From Acidobacteriota bacterium (GTDB lineage: Bacteria > Acidobacteriota > Terriglobia > Bryobacterales > Bryobacteraceae), in assembly GCA_016213775.1 (NCBI GenBank), contig JACQZR010000261.1:1-64000 (forward strand): 64,000 bases of DNA. Direction: 5' to 3'. Within the stretch, counting starts at the first letter, position 1, and each line of letters begins with the position of its first letter. The position numbers and the translations under genes were made by a program. The notes beneath the pieces are model-generated. The model saw only the letters and a program-made list of their open reading frames with translations, was not told the DNA's origin and searched no databases. Below are positions 49,734 to 58,182 of the stretch, one piece after another.

Positions 49734-50905
49734 AGAAAGTGATTCGCATTGTTATTCTGCTGGCTGTTGTTGCCGCTGGCGCTGTCGCGTTGATGCGCGG
49801 CGGGTTCTTCAAGAAGGAAGACCCGAACCGCATCCGCTTGTCTGGCAACATTGAGATGACGCTGGTGGATGTGTCGTTCAAAGTGCCGGGGCGCATTATT
49901 GTTCTCAACGTGCGCGAAGGCGATACGGTGTCCAAAGGCGCGGTGCTCGCTCAGATCGACCAGAACACCGTCATGAAGACGAAGGTGCGCGAGCAGGCGG
50001 GGCTCTCGTCCGCCGAAGCGCAACTCGCCCAGGTGATGACCGCCGTGCAGCTTCAGCGCGAAACAATCGAAGGCGATCTACAACTGCGCCGCGCCGAATT
50101 GCGAGCGGCGGAGGCCAACCTCGCCGACCTCCTCGCCGGGTCGCGTCCGCAGGAAATTCAGACAGCCAGAGCCCAGGTTGAGGATATGAAGACGTGGCTC
50201 AACCAGGCCAAGAGCGACTGGGACCGCGCCGAGGTCCTCTTCAAGAACGAAGATATTTCGCGGGCACAGTATGAGCAGTTCAGATCCAAGCACGACAGCC
50301 AGTCGCAGACTCTGAAACAGGCGCAGGAACGCCTCGCGCTGCTGGAAGAAGGGCCCCGCAAGCAAGTGATCGAAGGCGCCCGCGCGCATGTGGAACGCGC
50401 CAAGGCGGCGGTGCGGTTGGCCGAAGCGAACCGTATTGAGCTGAAGCGCAAGGAGCAGGAAGTGACTGTGCGCCGCGCCGAGATCCAACGCGCCAACGCC
50501 AACATCGCCGTGATTGATTCGCAACTCGACGATTCCACGATTGCGGTTCCGACAGATGGAGTGGTGATGGTGAAGTCAGCGGAACTGGGCGAAATGATTG
50601 CGGCCGGCGCAACGGTGGCCACCATCGGCGACATCGCCCATCCCTGGCTGCGGGCCTACATTTCCGAGAAGGACCTCGGCCGCGTGAAGCTCGGCATGGC
50701 CGTGAAGCTCACCACCGACTCCTACCCCGGCAAGGTGTATCAAGGCAAGATCACCTACATCGCCTCGGAGGCGGAGTTCACTCCCAAACAGATCCAGACG
50801 GCCGATGAGCGAGTGAAGCTGGTTTACAAAATCAAAATCGAGGCGGACAATCCAAACCAGGAATTGAAGGCCAACATGCCCGTGGACGCGGAGCTGGTTC
50901 TATGA
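49730..50905 (+). CDS. HlyD/YbhG-type membrane-fusion protein
   Basis: This 391-residue protein has one N-terminal membrane segment (IRIVILLAVVAAGAVALM), a lipoyl-like half (VPGRIIVLNVREGDTVSKGAVLAQID), a long coiled coil (about residues 100-265) and a second lipoyl-like half (IAVPTDGVVMVKSAELGEMI). It links the ABC permeases to the TolC-like channel. The coiled-coil length and order fit the YbhG branch. Confidence 0.93.
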   Translation: MKKVIRIVILLAVVAAGAVALMRGGFFKKEDPNRIRLSGNIEMTLVDVSFKVPGRIIVLNVREGDTVSKGAVLAQIDQNTVMKTKVREQAGLSSAEAQLAQVMTAVQLQRETIEGDLQLRRAELRAAEANLADLLAGSRPQEIQTARAQVEDMKTWLNQAKSDWDRAEVLFKNEDISRAQYEQFRSKHDSQSQTLKQAQERLALLEEGPRKQVIEGARAHVERAKAAVRLAEANRIELKRKEQEVTVRRAEIQRANANIAVIDSQLDDSTIAVPTDGVVMVKSAELGEMIAAGATVATIGDIAHPWLRAYISEKDLGRVKLGMAVKLTTDSYPGKVYQGKITYIASEAEFTPKQIQTADERVKLVYKIKIEADNPNQELKANMPVDAELVL

Positions 50906-51828
50906 GTGGGCCTATGATCGAGGTCCGCAATCTGACCCGCGCCTTCGGGCCAGTCACGGCGGTGAACGGCATCTCCTTCTCCGTGGCGCGCGGGGAAGTG
51001 TTTGGGCTGGTCGGCCCCGACGGCGCCGGCAAGACCACCACGCTTCGTATGCTGTGCGGGCTCATGGATCCCACCTCAGGAGAAATGCGCGTAGCCGGTT
51101 TCGACACAGTGACCCAGACGGAGCAGGTGAAGGATCACATCGGCTACATGGCGCAGAAGTTTGGTCTCTACGGCGATCTCACTGTCGAAGAGAACATGCG
51201 CTTTTACGCGGATCTGTTTGGAATCACCGGGCAGGACTGCGAAGATCTGATGGCGAATCTGCTCAAGATGACGCGCATGGAGCCGTTTCGCGCCCGGCCC
51301 GCGGCCAAGCTATCCGGCGGAATGAAGCAGAAGCTGGCGCTGATGTGCACGCTGCTGCACCGTCCGCAAATCCTGTTTCTGGATGAACCCACTAACGGCG
51401 TCGATCCGGTTTCGCGCCGTGATTTTTGGGCCATCCTCTATCAGTTAGTGAAAGACGGGCTCACCGTTATGGTGACCACCGCCTACCTGGACGAAGCCGA
51501 GCGCTGCGATCGAGTCGCACTGATGCATCAAGGCAAGTTCCTGCTGATGGACACGCCGCAGGTGCTGCGCGAAAGTCTGCCGGAGGTTTGCTACGAACTC
51601 CGCGGGGACGACATGCGTAGCGTGCGCGACAGGCTGCGGCAGCTTCCAAGCGTCTCGCACGTGGAGCTTGCGGGGAATTCCGTGCACGTGTTTCTACGGG
51701 CAGGCGAGCGCGAAACAGAACTGTTCGCCGCCGTACCCGGCGCGTCGTTTCGCAAGGTGCTGCCGTCGTTGGAGGACGTCTTTATCTCCACGGTGAGGAA
51801 TGCAGGAGCTGCCCGTGACGCCGCATGA
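50902..51828 (+). CDS. ABC transporter ATP-binding protein 1
   Basis: This 308-residue ATPase has Walker A GPDGAGKTTT (39-48), the Q-loop in MAQKFGLYGDLTVEEN, signature LSGGMKQKLAL, Walker B ILFLDEPTNGVDP and an H-loop position occupied by Ala-Tyr in TTAYLDEAERCD instead of His. The Asp for Asn change in Walker A (GPDG for GPNG) and the missing H-loop His resemble a degenerate site in a heterodimer. The second ATPase encoded next has a normal THYMEEAEYC loop. The gene overlaps the next one by 29 bp. Confidence 0.93.
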   Translation: MSGPMIEVRNLTRAFGPVTAVNGISFSVARGEVFGLVGPDGAGKTTTLRMLCGLMDPTSGEMRVAGFDTVTQTEQVKDHIGYMAQKFGLYGDLTVEENMRFYADLFGITGQDCEDLMANLLKMTRMEPFRARPAAKLSGGMKQKLALMCTLLHRPQILFLDEPTNGVDPVSRRDFWAILYQLVKDGLTVMVTTAYLDEAERCDRVALMHQGKFLLMDTPQVLRESLPEVCYELRGDDMRSVRDRLRQLPSVSHVELAGNSVHVFLRAGERETELFAAVPGASFRKVLPSLEDVFISTVRNAGAARDAA

Positions 51829-52591
51829 GAACACCGTCATCATCGACAAGCTGGTGAAGCGTTTTGGTGATTTCGTTGCTGTTGACGATGTCAGCCTCAC
51901 GGTGAAGCGCGGCGAGATCTTCGGATTTCTGGGCCCTAACGGCGCGGGCAAGTCCACTACGATTCGTATCCTCTGCGCGCTGCTCGCGCCCACGTCGGGA
52001 GTTGCCACGGTGGCCGGTTACGATGTCGCCCGGGAGCCGGAGGCCGTCAAACTCCACATCGGCTACATGTCGCAGAAGTTCTCTCTCTACGATGACCTTA
52101 CGGTGGGGGAGAACATCGAGTTCTTCAGCGGCATTTATGGTGTTCCGCGCGATATCCGCGACGAGCGCCGCGCCTACGCCCTTCGCATGGCCGGACTGGA
52201 GGAGAAGGAGCAGACGAAGACAAGCCTGCTCGCCGGGGGCTGGAAACAGCGTCTCGCGCTCGGCTGCGCGATTCTTCATCAACCGCCCGTAGTGTTTCTG
52301 GATGAACCGACTTCCGGCGTCGATCCGCTCGCCCGCCGCGCCTTCTGGGACCTGATCAATGAGCTGTCGCACGCCGGCCACACGGTCTTCGTCACTACGC
52401 ACTACATGGAAGAGGCCGAGTACTGCCACCGCGTCGCGCTCATGTATCGCGGCCGTGTGATCTCGCTTGGCACTCCGCACGATCTACGCAAGCAGCTTCG
52501 GTCCGACACGTTGCCGGAACCAACCATGGAAGACGTGTTCGTGTCGATGATTGAACGTGAGGATGCCGCCCTGGCGGGAGGCAAATCATGA
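51800..52591 (+). CDS. ABC transporter ATP-binding protein 2
   Basis: This 263-residue ATPase has Walker A GPNGAGKSTT, Q-loop MSQKFSLYDDLTVGEN, signature LAGGWKQRLAL (Ala for Ser), Walker B VVFLDEPTSGVDP and the H-loop His in TTHYMEEAEYC. With ATPase 1 it matches the two halves of the fused YbhF protein of E. coli, encoded here as separate genes. One ATP site of the dimer would be composed of degenerate motifs. The permease genes follow by a 4-bp overlap. Confidence 0.93.
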   Translation: MQELPVTPHENTVIIDKLVKRFGDFVAVDDVSLTVKRGEIFGFLGPNGAGKSTTIRILCALLAPTSGVATVAGYDVAREPEAVKLHIGYMSQKFSLYDDLTVGENIEFFSGIYGVPRDIRDERRAYALRMAGLEEKEQTKTSLLAGGWKQRLALGCAILHQPPVVFLDEPTSGVDPLARRAFWDLINELSHAGHTVFVTTHYMEEAEYCHRVALMYRGRVISLGTPHDLRKQLRSDTLPEPTMEDVFVSMIEREDAALAGGKS

Positions 52592-53724
52592 TCAGCTTTC
52601 GGCGTACCCGCGCCATGGCCCGCAAGGAGTTCCTTCACATCCTGCGGGACTCACGTAGCCTCTACCTCGCGCTGATGCTGCCCGTGGTCCAGTTGATCCT
52701 GTTCGGCTATGCTCTGTCGCTGGACGTAGACCGCATTCCTATCCTGCTCTTCGATCAGGACCGCTCGCCGCAAAGCCGCGAGATGCTGGCGCAGTTTCGA
52801 GGCTCGCGCTTCTTCACCGTGCTCGGCGACATCGAAAGCTATCAGCCAGGCGAATACGCCATCACGAGTGGTACGGCGATGGCGGTGCTTGTGGTCCCGC
52901 GGCGCTTCGGCGAGGATCTCGCGGCAGGAAAGCAGGTTCCGGTACAACTGCTGCTCGACGGCAGTGATTCCAATACCGCCAGCATTGCGCTGGGCTACGC
53001 GCGGGCGATGGTGGCCGGATACTCCAACCAGTTGCGCACCGAGTATCAGATCCGCAACGGCGCCGGTGAGATCAAGCCACCTGTTGATCCGCAAATCCGG
53101 GTGATGTTCAACAGCGAGTTGAAGTCGAAGAACTACATCGTGCCCGGCCTGATCGCCGTCATCCTCATGATTCTCGCTTCCATGCTGACGTCGCTCGCCA
53201 TCGCCCGCGAGTGGGAGAACGGCACGATGGAAGAGCTGCTTTCCACGCCGGTGCGCGCCTCCGAACTCGCTTTGGGCAAGCTCTCCGCCTACTTCATTCT
53301 TGGAGCGCTCGACACTGTCACCATCGTGCTTGCGGGAGTCTACTTCTTCGGCGTCCCGCTGCGCGGCAGCGCGCTTGTGTTGGGCATCAGTGCCGGCATC
53401 TTTCTCTTCGGCGCGATGTCGTGGGGTCTGATGCTGAGCGCCATCACGCGCAATCAGTTGCAGGCCAACCAGCTCGGACTGCTCAGCTCCTTTCTGCCGG
53501 CGTTTCTTCTGTCCGGTTTCGTATACGCCATCGACAGTATGCCGGCCTTACCGCGTTTCATGACCTACATCGTCCCGGCGCGCTACTTCGTCGCGATGAT
53601 GAAGGGCGTCTTCCTCAAGGGCGTCGGTATGGAATTACTGTGGGGTGAAGGCCTGCTGCTTCTGCTCTACGCAACCGTGGTGTTCGTCATCCTCACGCGC
53701 AAGCTGCGTCAGAAAATCGCATGA
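52588..53724 (+). CDS. ABC-2 type permease 1 (YbhS-like)
   Basis: This 378-residue permease has one N-terminal helix (SLYLALMLPVVQLILFGYALSLD), a large periplasmic domain and five C-terminal helices, the ABC-2 type arrangement. EWENGTMEELLSTPVRASELALGK is the conserved cytoplasmic loop. The operon context of MFP, two ATPases and TolC suggests export of hydrophobic compounds, drugs or ions across both membranes. Confidence 0.92.
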   Translation: MISFRRTRAMARKEFLHILRDSRSLYLALMLPVVQLILFGYALSLDVDRIPILLFDQDRSPQSREMLAQFRGSRFFTVLGDIESYQPGEYAITSGTAMAVLVVPRRFGEDLAAGKQVPVQLLLDGSDSNTASIALGYARAMVAGYSNQLRTEYQIRNGAGEIKPPVDPQIRVMFNSELKSKNYIVPGLIAVILMILASMLTSLAIAREWENGTMEELLSTPVRASELALGKLSAYFILGALDTVTIVLAGVYFFGVPLRGSALVLGISAGIFLFGAMSWGLMLSAITRNQLQANQLGLLSSFLPAFLLSGFVYAIDSMPALPRFMTYIVPARYFVAMMKGVFLKGVGMELLWGEGLLLLLYATVVFVILTRKLRQKIA

Positions 53725-54872
53725 ACTTCGAACGGATTCGCGAAATCATCGTCAAGGAACTGCGGCAGAGCTTCCGCGAGCCGCGCACCCGCGCGCTGAT
53801 GTTCATCCCGCCCATCATCCAATTCCTCGTCTTCGGCTTTGTGGTCAACCTTGACGTGGAGCGCTCCAAGCTGGCCTGGTACGACCAGGACAACTCGCCG
53901 GCAAGCCGTGAGCTTCGGGCGTCGTTTGAAAGCTCGGAGTACTTCATTGTCACCAACACGCCGTCCAACCCGGCCGAGTTGCAGGATCTGATGGACCGTG
54001 AGAGCGTGCATTCCGGAGTCGTGGTCCCGCCCGGTTTCGCCGAGGACCTCGCCCGCGGCCGTTCCACGAGGATTCAGATGCTGGTGGAGGGCACCAACTC
54101 GAACACGGCATCGATCCTGGTGAATTACGCGAGCGACATCGTCCGCACTTACTCCAGCGGACGCATGGTCGATCTGATCACGCAGAAGCGAATGGCGCGC
54201 GGTGGGCAGATCGCCAAGATGCAGGCTCCGGGCATCGATCTTCAACAACGAGTCTGGTTCAACCCCGAGCTGAAGAGCCGCAACTACTTCATCCCTGGCG
54301 TGGCCGTGAACATCATCACCATCGTGACGCTGATGCTCACCGCGATGGCTATCGTGCGCGAGAAGGAGATCGGCACCATGGAACAGTTGATGGTGACGCC
54401 GATCAAGCCGATCGAATTGATGCTTGGCAAGACGCTGCCGTTCGCTGTGGTGGGGCTGTTTGACTTGACCCTCATCGTGATTCTGGGGATCCTCGTCTTT
54501 CGCATTCCATTCGCGGGCAACGCCTTTCTGCTGCTCGGCGCGTCCATCCTGTTCCTGTTCACCACGCTTGGCGTGGGCATCCTGATCTCCACCGTCTCCA
54601 ATACACAGCAGCAGGCGAATCTGTCGACGTTCTTCTTCTTCCAGCCGGCATTCATGCTGAGCGGATTCGCGTTCCCCATCCGCAGCATGCCGGAGCCGGT
54701 GCAGTGGCTGACGATGGTGAACCCGCTGCGCTACTTCGTGGAGATCTGCCGCGGAGTGTTTCTGAAAGGCAGCGGCTTCGATGTGTTGTGGCCGCAGTTT
54801 GCGGCGCTGGCGGTGTTTGGTTTCTGCATCATCACCTTCAGCGCGCTCCGATTTCACAAGCGTTTGGATTAG
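53721..54872 (+). CDS. ABC-2 type permease 2 (YbhR-like)
   Basis: This 383-residue permease is a homologue of permease 1, with FIPPIIQFLVFGFVVNLDVE and the loop EKEIGTMEQLMVTPIKPIELMLGK. It ends the operon. Its stop codon overlaps that of the convergent antitoxin-like gene as TTAG. The two permeases should form a heterodimer, as for YbhR and YbhS. Confidence 0.92.
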   Translation: MNFERIREIIVKELRQSFREPRTRALMFIPPIIQFLVFGFVVNLDVERSKLAWYDQDNSPASRELRASFESSEYFIVTNTPSNPAELQDLMDRESVHSGVVVPPGFAEDLARGRSTRIQMLVEGTNSNTASILVNYASDIVRTYSSGRMVDLITQKRMARGGQIAKMQAPGIDLQQRVWFNPELKSRNYFIPGVAVNIITIVTLMLTAMAIVREKEIGTMEQLMVTPIKPIELMLGKTLPFAVVGLFDLTLIVILGILVFRIPFAGNAFLLLGASILFLFTTLGVGILISTVSNTQQQANLSTFFFFQPAFMLSGFAFPIRSMPEPVQWLTMVNPLRYFVEICRGVFLKGSGFDVLWPQFAALAVFGFCIITFSALRFHKRLD

Positions 54873-55222
54873 GCGAGGTAGCGCTCCAGGGCGGCGCGAA
54901 GAGCGACATCTTCGTCATCCGTATCCAGCCGCACCATGATCTCATCCAGCATGGTCAACGATTCTCTGGATACGTCGAGACCGCGATAGAGAACCTTGAA
55001 CGGAAGCCTGCGGAATTCGGGCGATTCCACAGGCGGCCGTTCCGCGAGAAGCGCAGCCAGCTTGACGGCAGCTTCCGCCGCTTTCCGTTCGTCTCTCAAG
55101 GGTTCGTGGGAATTGAGCAATTCCAGGGCACGCCGCACCACATCTGAGGCGCTGGCGTACACTCCGCTGGCAAGCCGCCGTTCCACGGAGGCTTCAAGGT
55201 CACCGGGAATAGTGACGTTCAT
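54869..55222 (-). CDS. ParD-like antitoxin, apparently without a toxin partner
   Basis: This 117-residue protein has a ribbon-helix-helix N terminus (MNVTIPGDLEASVERRLASG, then YASASDVVRRALELLN) typical of ParD-type antitoxins. It is about 35 residues longer than usual, with a C-terminal extension that repeats an acidic/basic helix pattern. No ParE-like gene lies next to it: the neighbours are the ABC permease and a DedA-like gene. GGTGAAGG precedes the ATG by a few bases. Confidence 0.8.
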   Translation of the reverse strand: MNVTIPGDLEASVERRLASGVYASASDVVRRALELLNSHEPLRDERKAAEAAVKLAALLAERPPVESPEFRRLPFKVLYRGLDVSRESLTMLDEIMVRLDTDDEDVALRAALERYLA

Positions 55223-55253
55223 ACCTTCACCCTAGCGGAATGGAACGATCCGG

Positions 55254-55259
55254 TAAACT
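55254..55259 (+). promoter_or_regulatory. -10 box TAAACT, 6 nt before a TTG start
   Basis: TAAACT is followed by six bases and TTG 55266, the start of the DedA-like gene. This is the leaderless geometry with a non-ATG start codon. Confidence 0.45.
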
Positions 55260-55265
55260 GGTAGT

Positions 55266-55874
55266 TTGAAGGGATTCATTCAACTACTGACGTCCTGGGG
55301 CCCGTTTGGGGTTTTCTTCCTGGCCATATTGGACTCGGCCGGGGTACCCTTGCCGGCGGCCGTGGACGCGCTCGTTGTCGCTACCGCCGCGATTAATCCG
55401 GCATCGGCGTATCTGGCGGCGGCACTGGCGGTGGTTGGTTCGGCCATTGGCTGTATGATCCTCTTCTACATTGCGCGCAAGGGTGGCCAGGCATATTTGG
55501 ATCGAGTGACGCAGTCGGCGCGCGCGGCCAACTTCCGTATCTGGTTTCAGACGTACGGTCTGATTACGGTTTTCATCCCAGCTCTATTACCGATTCCGCT
55601 ACCCGTGAAAGCGTTTGTCCTATCGGCGGGCGCACTCGGCGTGCGTCCGTTGACGTTCCTTGGCGTGGTGCTCGCGGCGCGCATTCCGCGTTACTTCGGC
55701 TTAGCCTGGCTCGGCTCCGTGATGGGTGATCACACGATGAGCTGGTTGAAGGGGCACCTGCCGCACCTGTTCGTGTTCGCGGTTCTGCTGGGAATTGTGC
55801 TCGGATTGGCCGTGAAGATGATCGCCCGACGCCGATCAGGCGGCGAATTCAATTCCCTCGTAGATATCGGATAG
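55266..55874 (+). CDS. DedA/VTT-family membrane protein
   Basis: This 202-residue protein has a DedA-like fold: re-entrant segment WGPFGVFFLAILDSAGVPLPAAVDALVVA (about residues 11-39) and the second half FIPALLPIPLPVKAFVLSAGALGV with conserved prolines, followed by membrane helices. Members act as lipid scramblases/flippases or in membrane homeostasis. The start is TTG 55266, as no ATG with the required N terminus exists. The last 13 codons overlap the convergent Uma2 gene. Confidence 0.85.
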   Translation: MKGFIQLLTSWGPFGVFFLAILDSAGVPLPAAVDALVVATAAINPASAYLAAALAVVGSAIGCMILFYIARKGGQAYLDRVTQSARAANFRIWFQTYGLITVFIPALLPIPLPVKAFVLSAGALGVRPLTFLGVVLAARIPRYFGLAWLGSVMGDHTMSWLKGHLPHLFVFAVLLGIVLGLAVKMIARRRSGGEFNSLVDIG

Positions 55875-56402
55875 CAGCAGCTCCGCGTTGATGCTCTCCA
55901 ACGGAACGCGAGTTTCCAGGCCTGAATAGGTGCGCATCAGCCAGGAGCCGTCCGCCAATTTGTGAACCACCTCAACTCTCGCCTCAAACTGGTACACAAG
56001 CACGTACTCTTCAAACGATTGAAGTCCGCGATACAGACGAAACTTCTCGCCCATGTCGTAGTTCATGGTGGACGGCGACAGGACTTCGACGATCAGCTTG
56101 GGGTTGGTGATGGTATCGTGCTCCTCGTCCGTCAGTTCCGGTTTGCCGCAGACCACCGCCATGTCCGGATAGACGTATTTTGTTCGCGTTACCCTGACGC
56201 GAATGTCGGTTGACACCCGGCACGCGGTACCTCGAAGTTGTACGTCGAGCGCGCCAAGCACCCTGGGACTAATAAGGGAGTGTTCCCAACTGACCGCTTC
56301 CATCGGGAACATCTCGCCGTCGTGATATTCGCTCTTGAGCTCTGCCTGACGATCCAGCGCAAGGTACTCTTCGACACTGAGCCGTGGAACGCGGATAGCC
56401 AT
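55836..56402 (-). CDS. Uma2-family PD-(D/E)XK nuclease-like protein
   Basis: This 188-residue protein has the Uma2 landmarks: LSVEEYLALDRQAELKSEYHDGEMFPM near the start, then YPDMAVVCGKPELTD and PKLIVEVLSPSTMNYDMGEKFRLYR, where Asp, Glu and Lys form the PD-(D/E)XK active site. The family is abundant in cyanobacteria and acidobacteria, and its role in DNA cleavage is unproven. It starts at ATG 56402, six bases after TAGAAT. Confidence 0.9.
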   Translation of the reverse strand: MAIRVPRLSVEEYLALDRQAELKSEYHDGEMFPMEAVSWEHSLISPRVLGALDVQLRGTACRVSTDIRVRVTRTKYVYPDMAVVCGKPELTDEEHDTITNPKLIVEVLSPSTMNYDMGEKFRLYRGLQSFEEYVLVYQFEARVEVVHKLADGSWLMRTYSGLETRVPLESINAELLLSDIYEGIEFAA

Positions 56403-56408
56403 ACCAAT

Positions 56409-56414
56409 ATTCTA
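56409..56414 (-). promoter_or_regulatory. -10 box TAGAAT, 6 nt before the Uma2 gene
   Basis: TAGAAT on the minus strand is followed by six bases and ATG 56402. It overlaps the stop codon of trxB. Confidence 0.5.
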
Positions 56415-57335
56415 ATGCCCTTCGTGCTCCAGCAGCCGTTCGGCTTCGATGGCCGCCATGCAGCCCGCCCCCGCCGCCGTGATGGCCTGACGATACGTCC
56501 GGTCCTGCACGTCGCCCGCATGAAACACCCCCGTTATATTGGTCCGCGCGCCGCCTTTTGACACGATGTACCCATCAGGATCCAACTCCAATTGCCCCAC
56601 AAACGGCTTCGTGTTCGGCACGTGACCGATGGCAATGAACAGCCCGTCCACATCGCGATTCGCCGACTCGCCCGTCACAGTATTGCGCAGCTTCACACCC
56701 GTCACCGCGCCCTTGCTCATGTCGTACACTTCATCAATGACAGTATTGGTAAGCACCTCGATCTTGGGGTGCGACATCGTGCGATCAATCATGATTTTGG
56801 ATGCGCGAAACTGATCGCGCCGGTGTACCAGTGTCACTTTGCGGCCGAACCGCGTGAGGAAGATCGATTCCTCCATTGCCGAATCGCCGCCGCCCACCAC
56901 CATGATCTGTTTGTCGCGGAAAAAGAAGCCGTCGCAGGTGGCGCAGGAACTGACACCTTTTCCGATCAGCTTCTGCTCCGATTCCAGACCGAGCCAGCGG
57001 GCCGAGGCTCCGGTGGCCACGATCAACACGCGGGTCTCAATCCAATCGTTCTCCACCCGCAGGCGAAAGGGCCGCTGGGACAAGTCAGCTTCGAGCACGG
57101 ACCCATCGCGATATTCGGCTCCGAAATGCTGCGCCTGCTCCTTCATCCGATCCACCAGTACCGGCCCGTCCAACCCCTCGGGAAAACCTGGGAAATTCTC
57201 CACCAGCGACGTGATGGAAAGCTGTCCGCCGGGCTCGTGGCCCGTGATCACCAGTGGCTTCAGGTTGGCGCGCGCTGCGTAGATGGCTGCGGTGTTTCCG
57301 GCGCAGCCTGATCCTAAGATAACGACGTTATGCAT
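56412..57335 (-). CDS. trxB: Thioredoxin-disulfide reductase
   Basis: This 307-residue flavoenzyme transfers electrons from NADPH to thioredoxin. The FAD loop reads ILGSGCAGNTAAIYAARA (Cys at the usual Pro position), the redox-active CATC is at residues 131-134, the NADPH loop is MVVGGGDSAMEE, and the C-terminal FAD motif is GVFHAGDVQDRTYRQAITAAGAGCMAA. ATG 57335 gives the usual N terminus; ATG 57347, four codons upstream, is an alternative. It is divergent from the YetF-like gene. Confidence 0.93.
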   Translation of the reverse strand: MHNVVILGSGCAGNTAAIYAARANLKPLVITGHEPGGQLSITSLVENFPGFPEGLDGPVLVDRMKEQAQHFGAEYRDGSVLEADLSQRPFRLRVENDWIETRVLIVATGASARWLGLESEQKLIGKGVSSCATCDGFFFRDKQIMVVGGGDSAMEESIFLTRFGRKVTLVHRRDQFRASKIMIDRTMSHPKIEVLTNTVIDEVYDMSKGAVTGVKLRNTVTGESANRDVDGLFIAIGHVPNTKPFVGQLELDPDGYIVSKGGARTNITGVFHAGDVQDRTYRQAITAAGAGCMAAIEAERLLEHEGH

Positions 57336-57362
57336 GAGAAATTTCATGCTAACAGAAGCCGG

Positions 57363-57368
57363 TATGCT
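57363..57368 (+). promoter_or_regulatory. -10 box TATGCT, 6 nt before the YetF-like gene
   Basis: TATGCT is followed by GATCTC and ATG 57375. This is the leaderless geometry. Confidence 0.5.
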
Positions 57369-57374
57369 GATCTC

Positions 57375-57944
57375 ATGCATTGGCCAACCCCCGACATGTA
57401 TACTCTTCCGGTTCCGATGATGGAGAAGATCCTCCGCTCCTTGTTGGTCTACCTGGCACTCATTTTGCTGTTGCGCGTCTTTGGCAAGCGCGAACTGGCG
57501 CAACTGAATCCTTTTGACCTCGTGGTTCTGATGACGCTGTCGAACACTGTGCAGAACGCCATCATCGGAAGCGACAACTCGCTCACGGGCGGTCTGCTCG
57601 GCGCGCTCACTCTGCTGCTGGTGAATTACCTGGTGGTCCGGTTCCTCTTCCGCCACCGGCGTCTGGACCAGATGATCATCGGGAACTCCACTGTCCTCAT
57701 TCAGGGCGGTCATATCCTGCGCCGCAACCTGGCCAAGGAGATGCTTTCCGAAACGGAGCTGCGGATGGTGGCCCATCGCCAGGGCTACGAGCTGAACGAA
57801 GTTGAGGAGTGCGTCCTGGAACCTGCCGGCGGCTTCTTCATCAAAGCCAAAGCCGGCCGTAAAGAGGACAAGCGCTGGACCGAACTGGTTTCGCGCCTGG
57901 ACGCAATCGGAAAGAAGCTGGATGCGCTGGAGAAGCGTGCCTGA
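57375..57944 (+). CDS. DUF421/YetF-like membrane protein
   Basis: This 189-residue protein has three hydrophobic segments in its first 95 residues (LLVYLALILLLRVFGKRELAQ, the NTVQNAIIG loop and ALTLLLVNYLVVRFLF) and a cytoplasmic C terminus with LDQMIIGNSTVLIQGGHILRRNLAKE. This is the YetF/DUF421 architecture; the family is linked to the envelope and to spore coats in other bacteria, but no general function is known. The start at 57375 is supported by the promoter box. Confidence 0.87.
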   Translation: MHWPTPDMYTLPVPMMEKILRSLLVYLALILLLRVFGKRELAQLNPFDLVVLMTLSNTVQNAIIGSDNSLTGGLLGALTLLLVNYLVVRFLFRHRRLDQMIIGNSTVLIQGGHILRRNLAKEMLSETELRMVAHRQGYELNEVEECVLEPAGGFFIKAKAGRKEDKRWTELVSRLDAIGKKLDALEKRA

Positions 57945-58182
57945 GCCTGTTGACGGCGTGCGCCCATCGCCCTGGGTGAAGTGGTGGACGCGTCGCTCGA
58001 AGTGAGTAGCGCCGTTGTGTGTCCGGGTCGTTCTTTCGCCGTCTGCGCTTAGCTTAGGTATGTGCAGGCTGTGGCGGCAGACGTTCCGGTCTTCCTGGTG
58101 GCGCTCCCTTTGAAGTTCGCTCTGGACGTAGTGGTCGCATTTTTCCAAGACAGCCCTGCTCGCGCCGGTTATGATGGCCACT
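57945..58182. other. Spacer after the YetF-like gene
   Basis: No convincing gene or terminator was seen in these 238 bp. A plus-strand frame starting at 58062 encodes a hydrophobic stretch but ends as an overlap in the wrong frame of the next gene. The promoter box of the next gene lies at its end. Confidence 0.4.
58170..58175 (+). promoter_or_regulatory. -10 box TATGAT, 7 nt before the DUF6265-like gene
   Basis: TATGAT is followed by seven bases and ATG 58183, which also decides the start over the in-frame ATG at 58171, because that one lies within the box. Confidence 0.5.
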
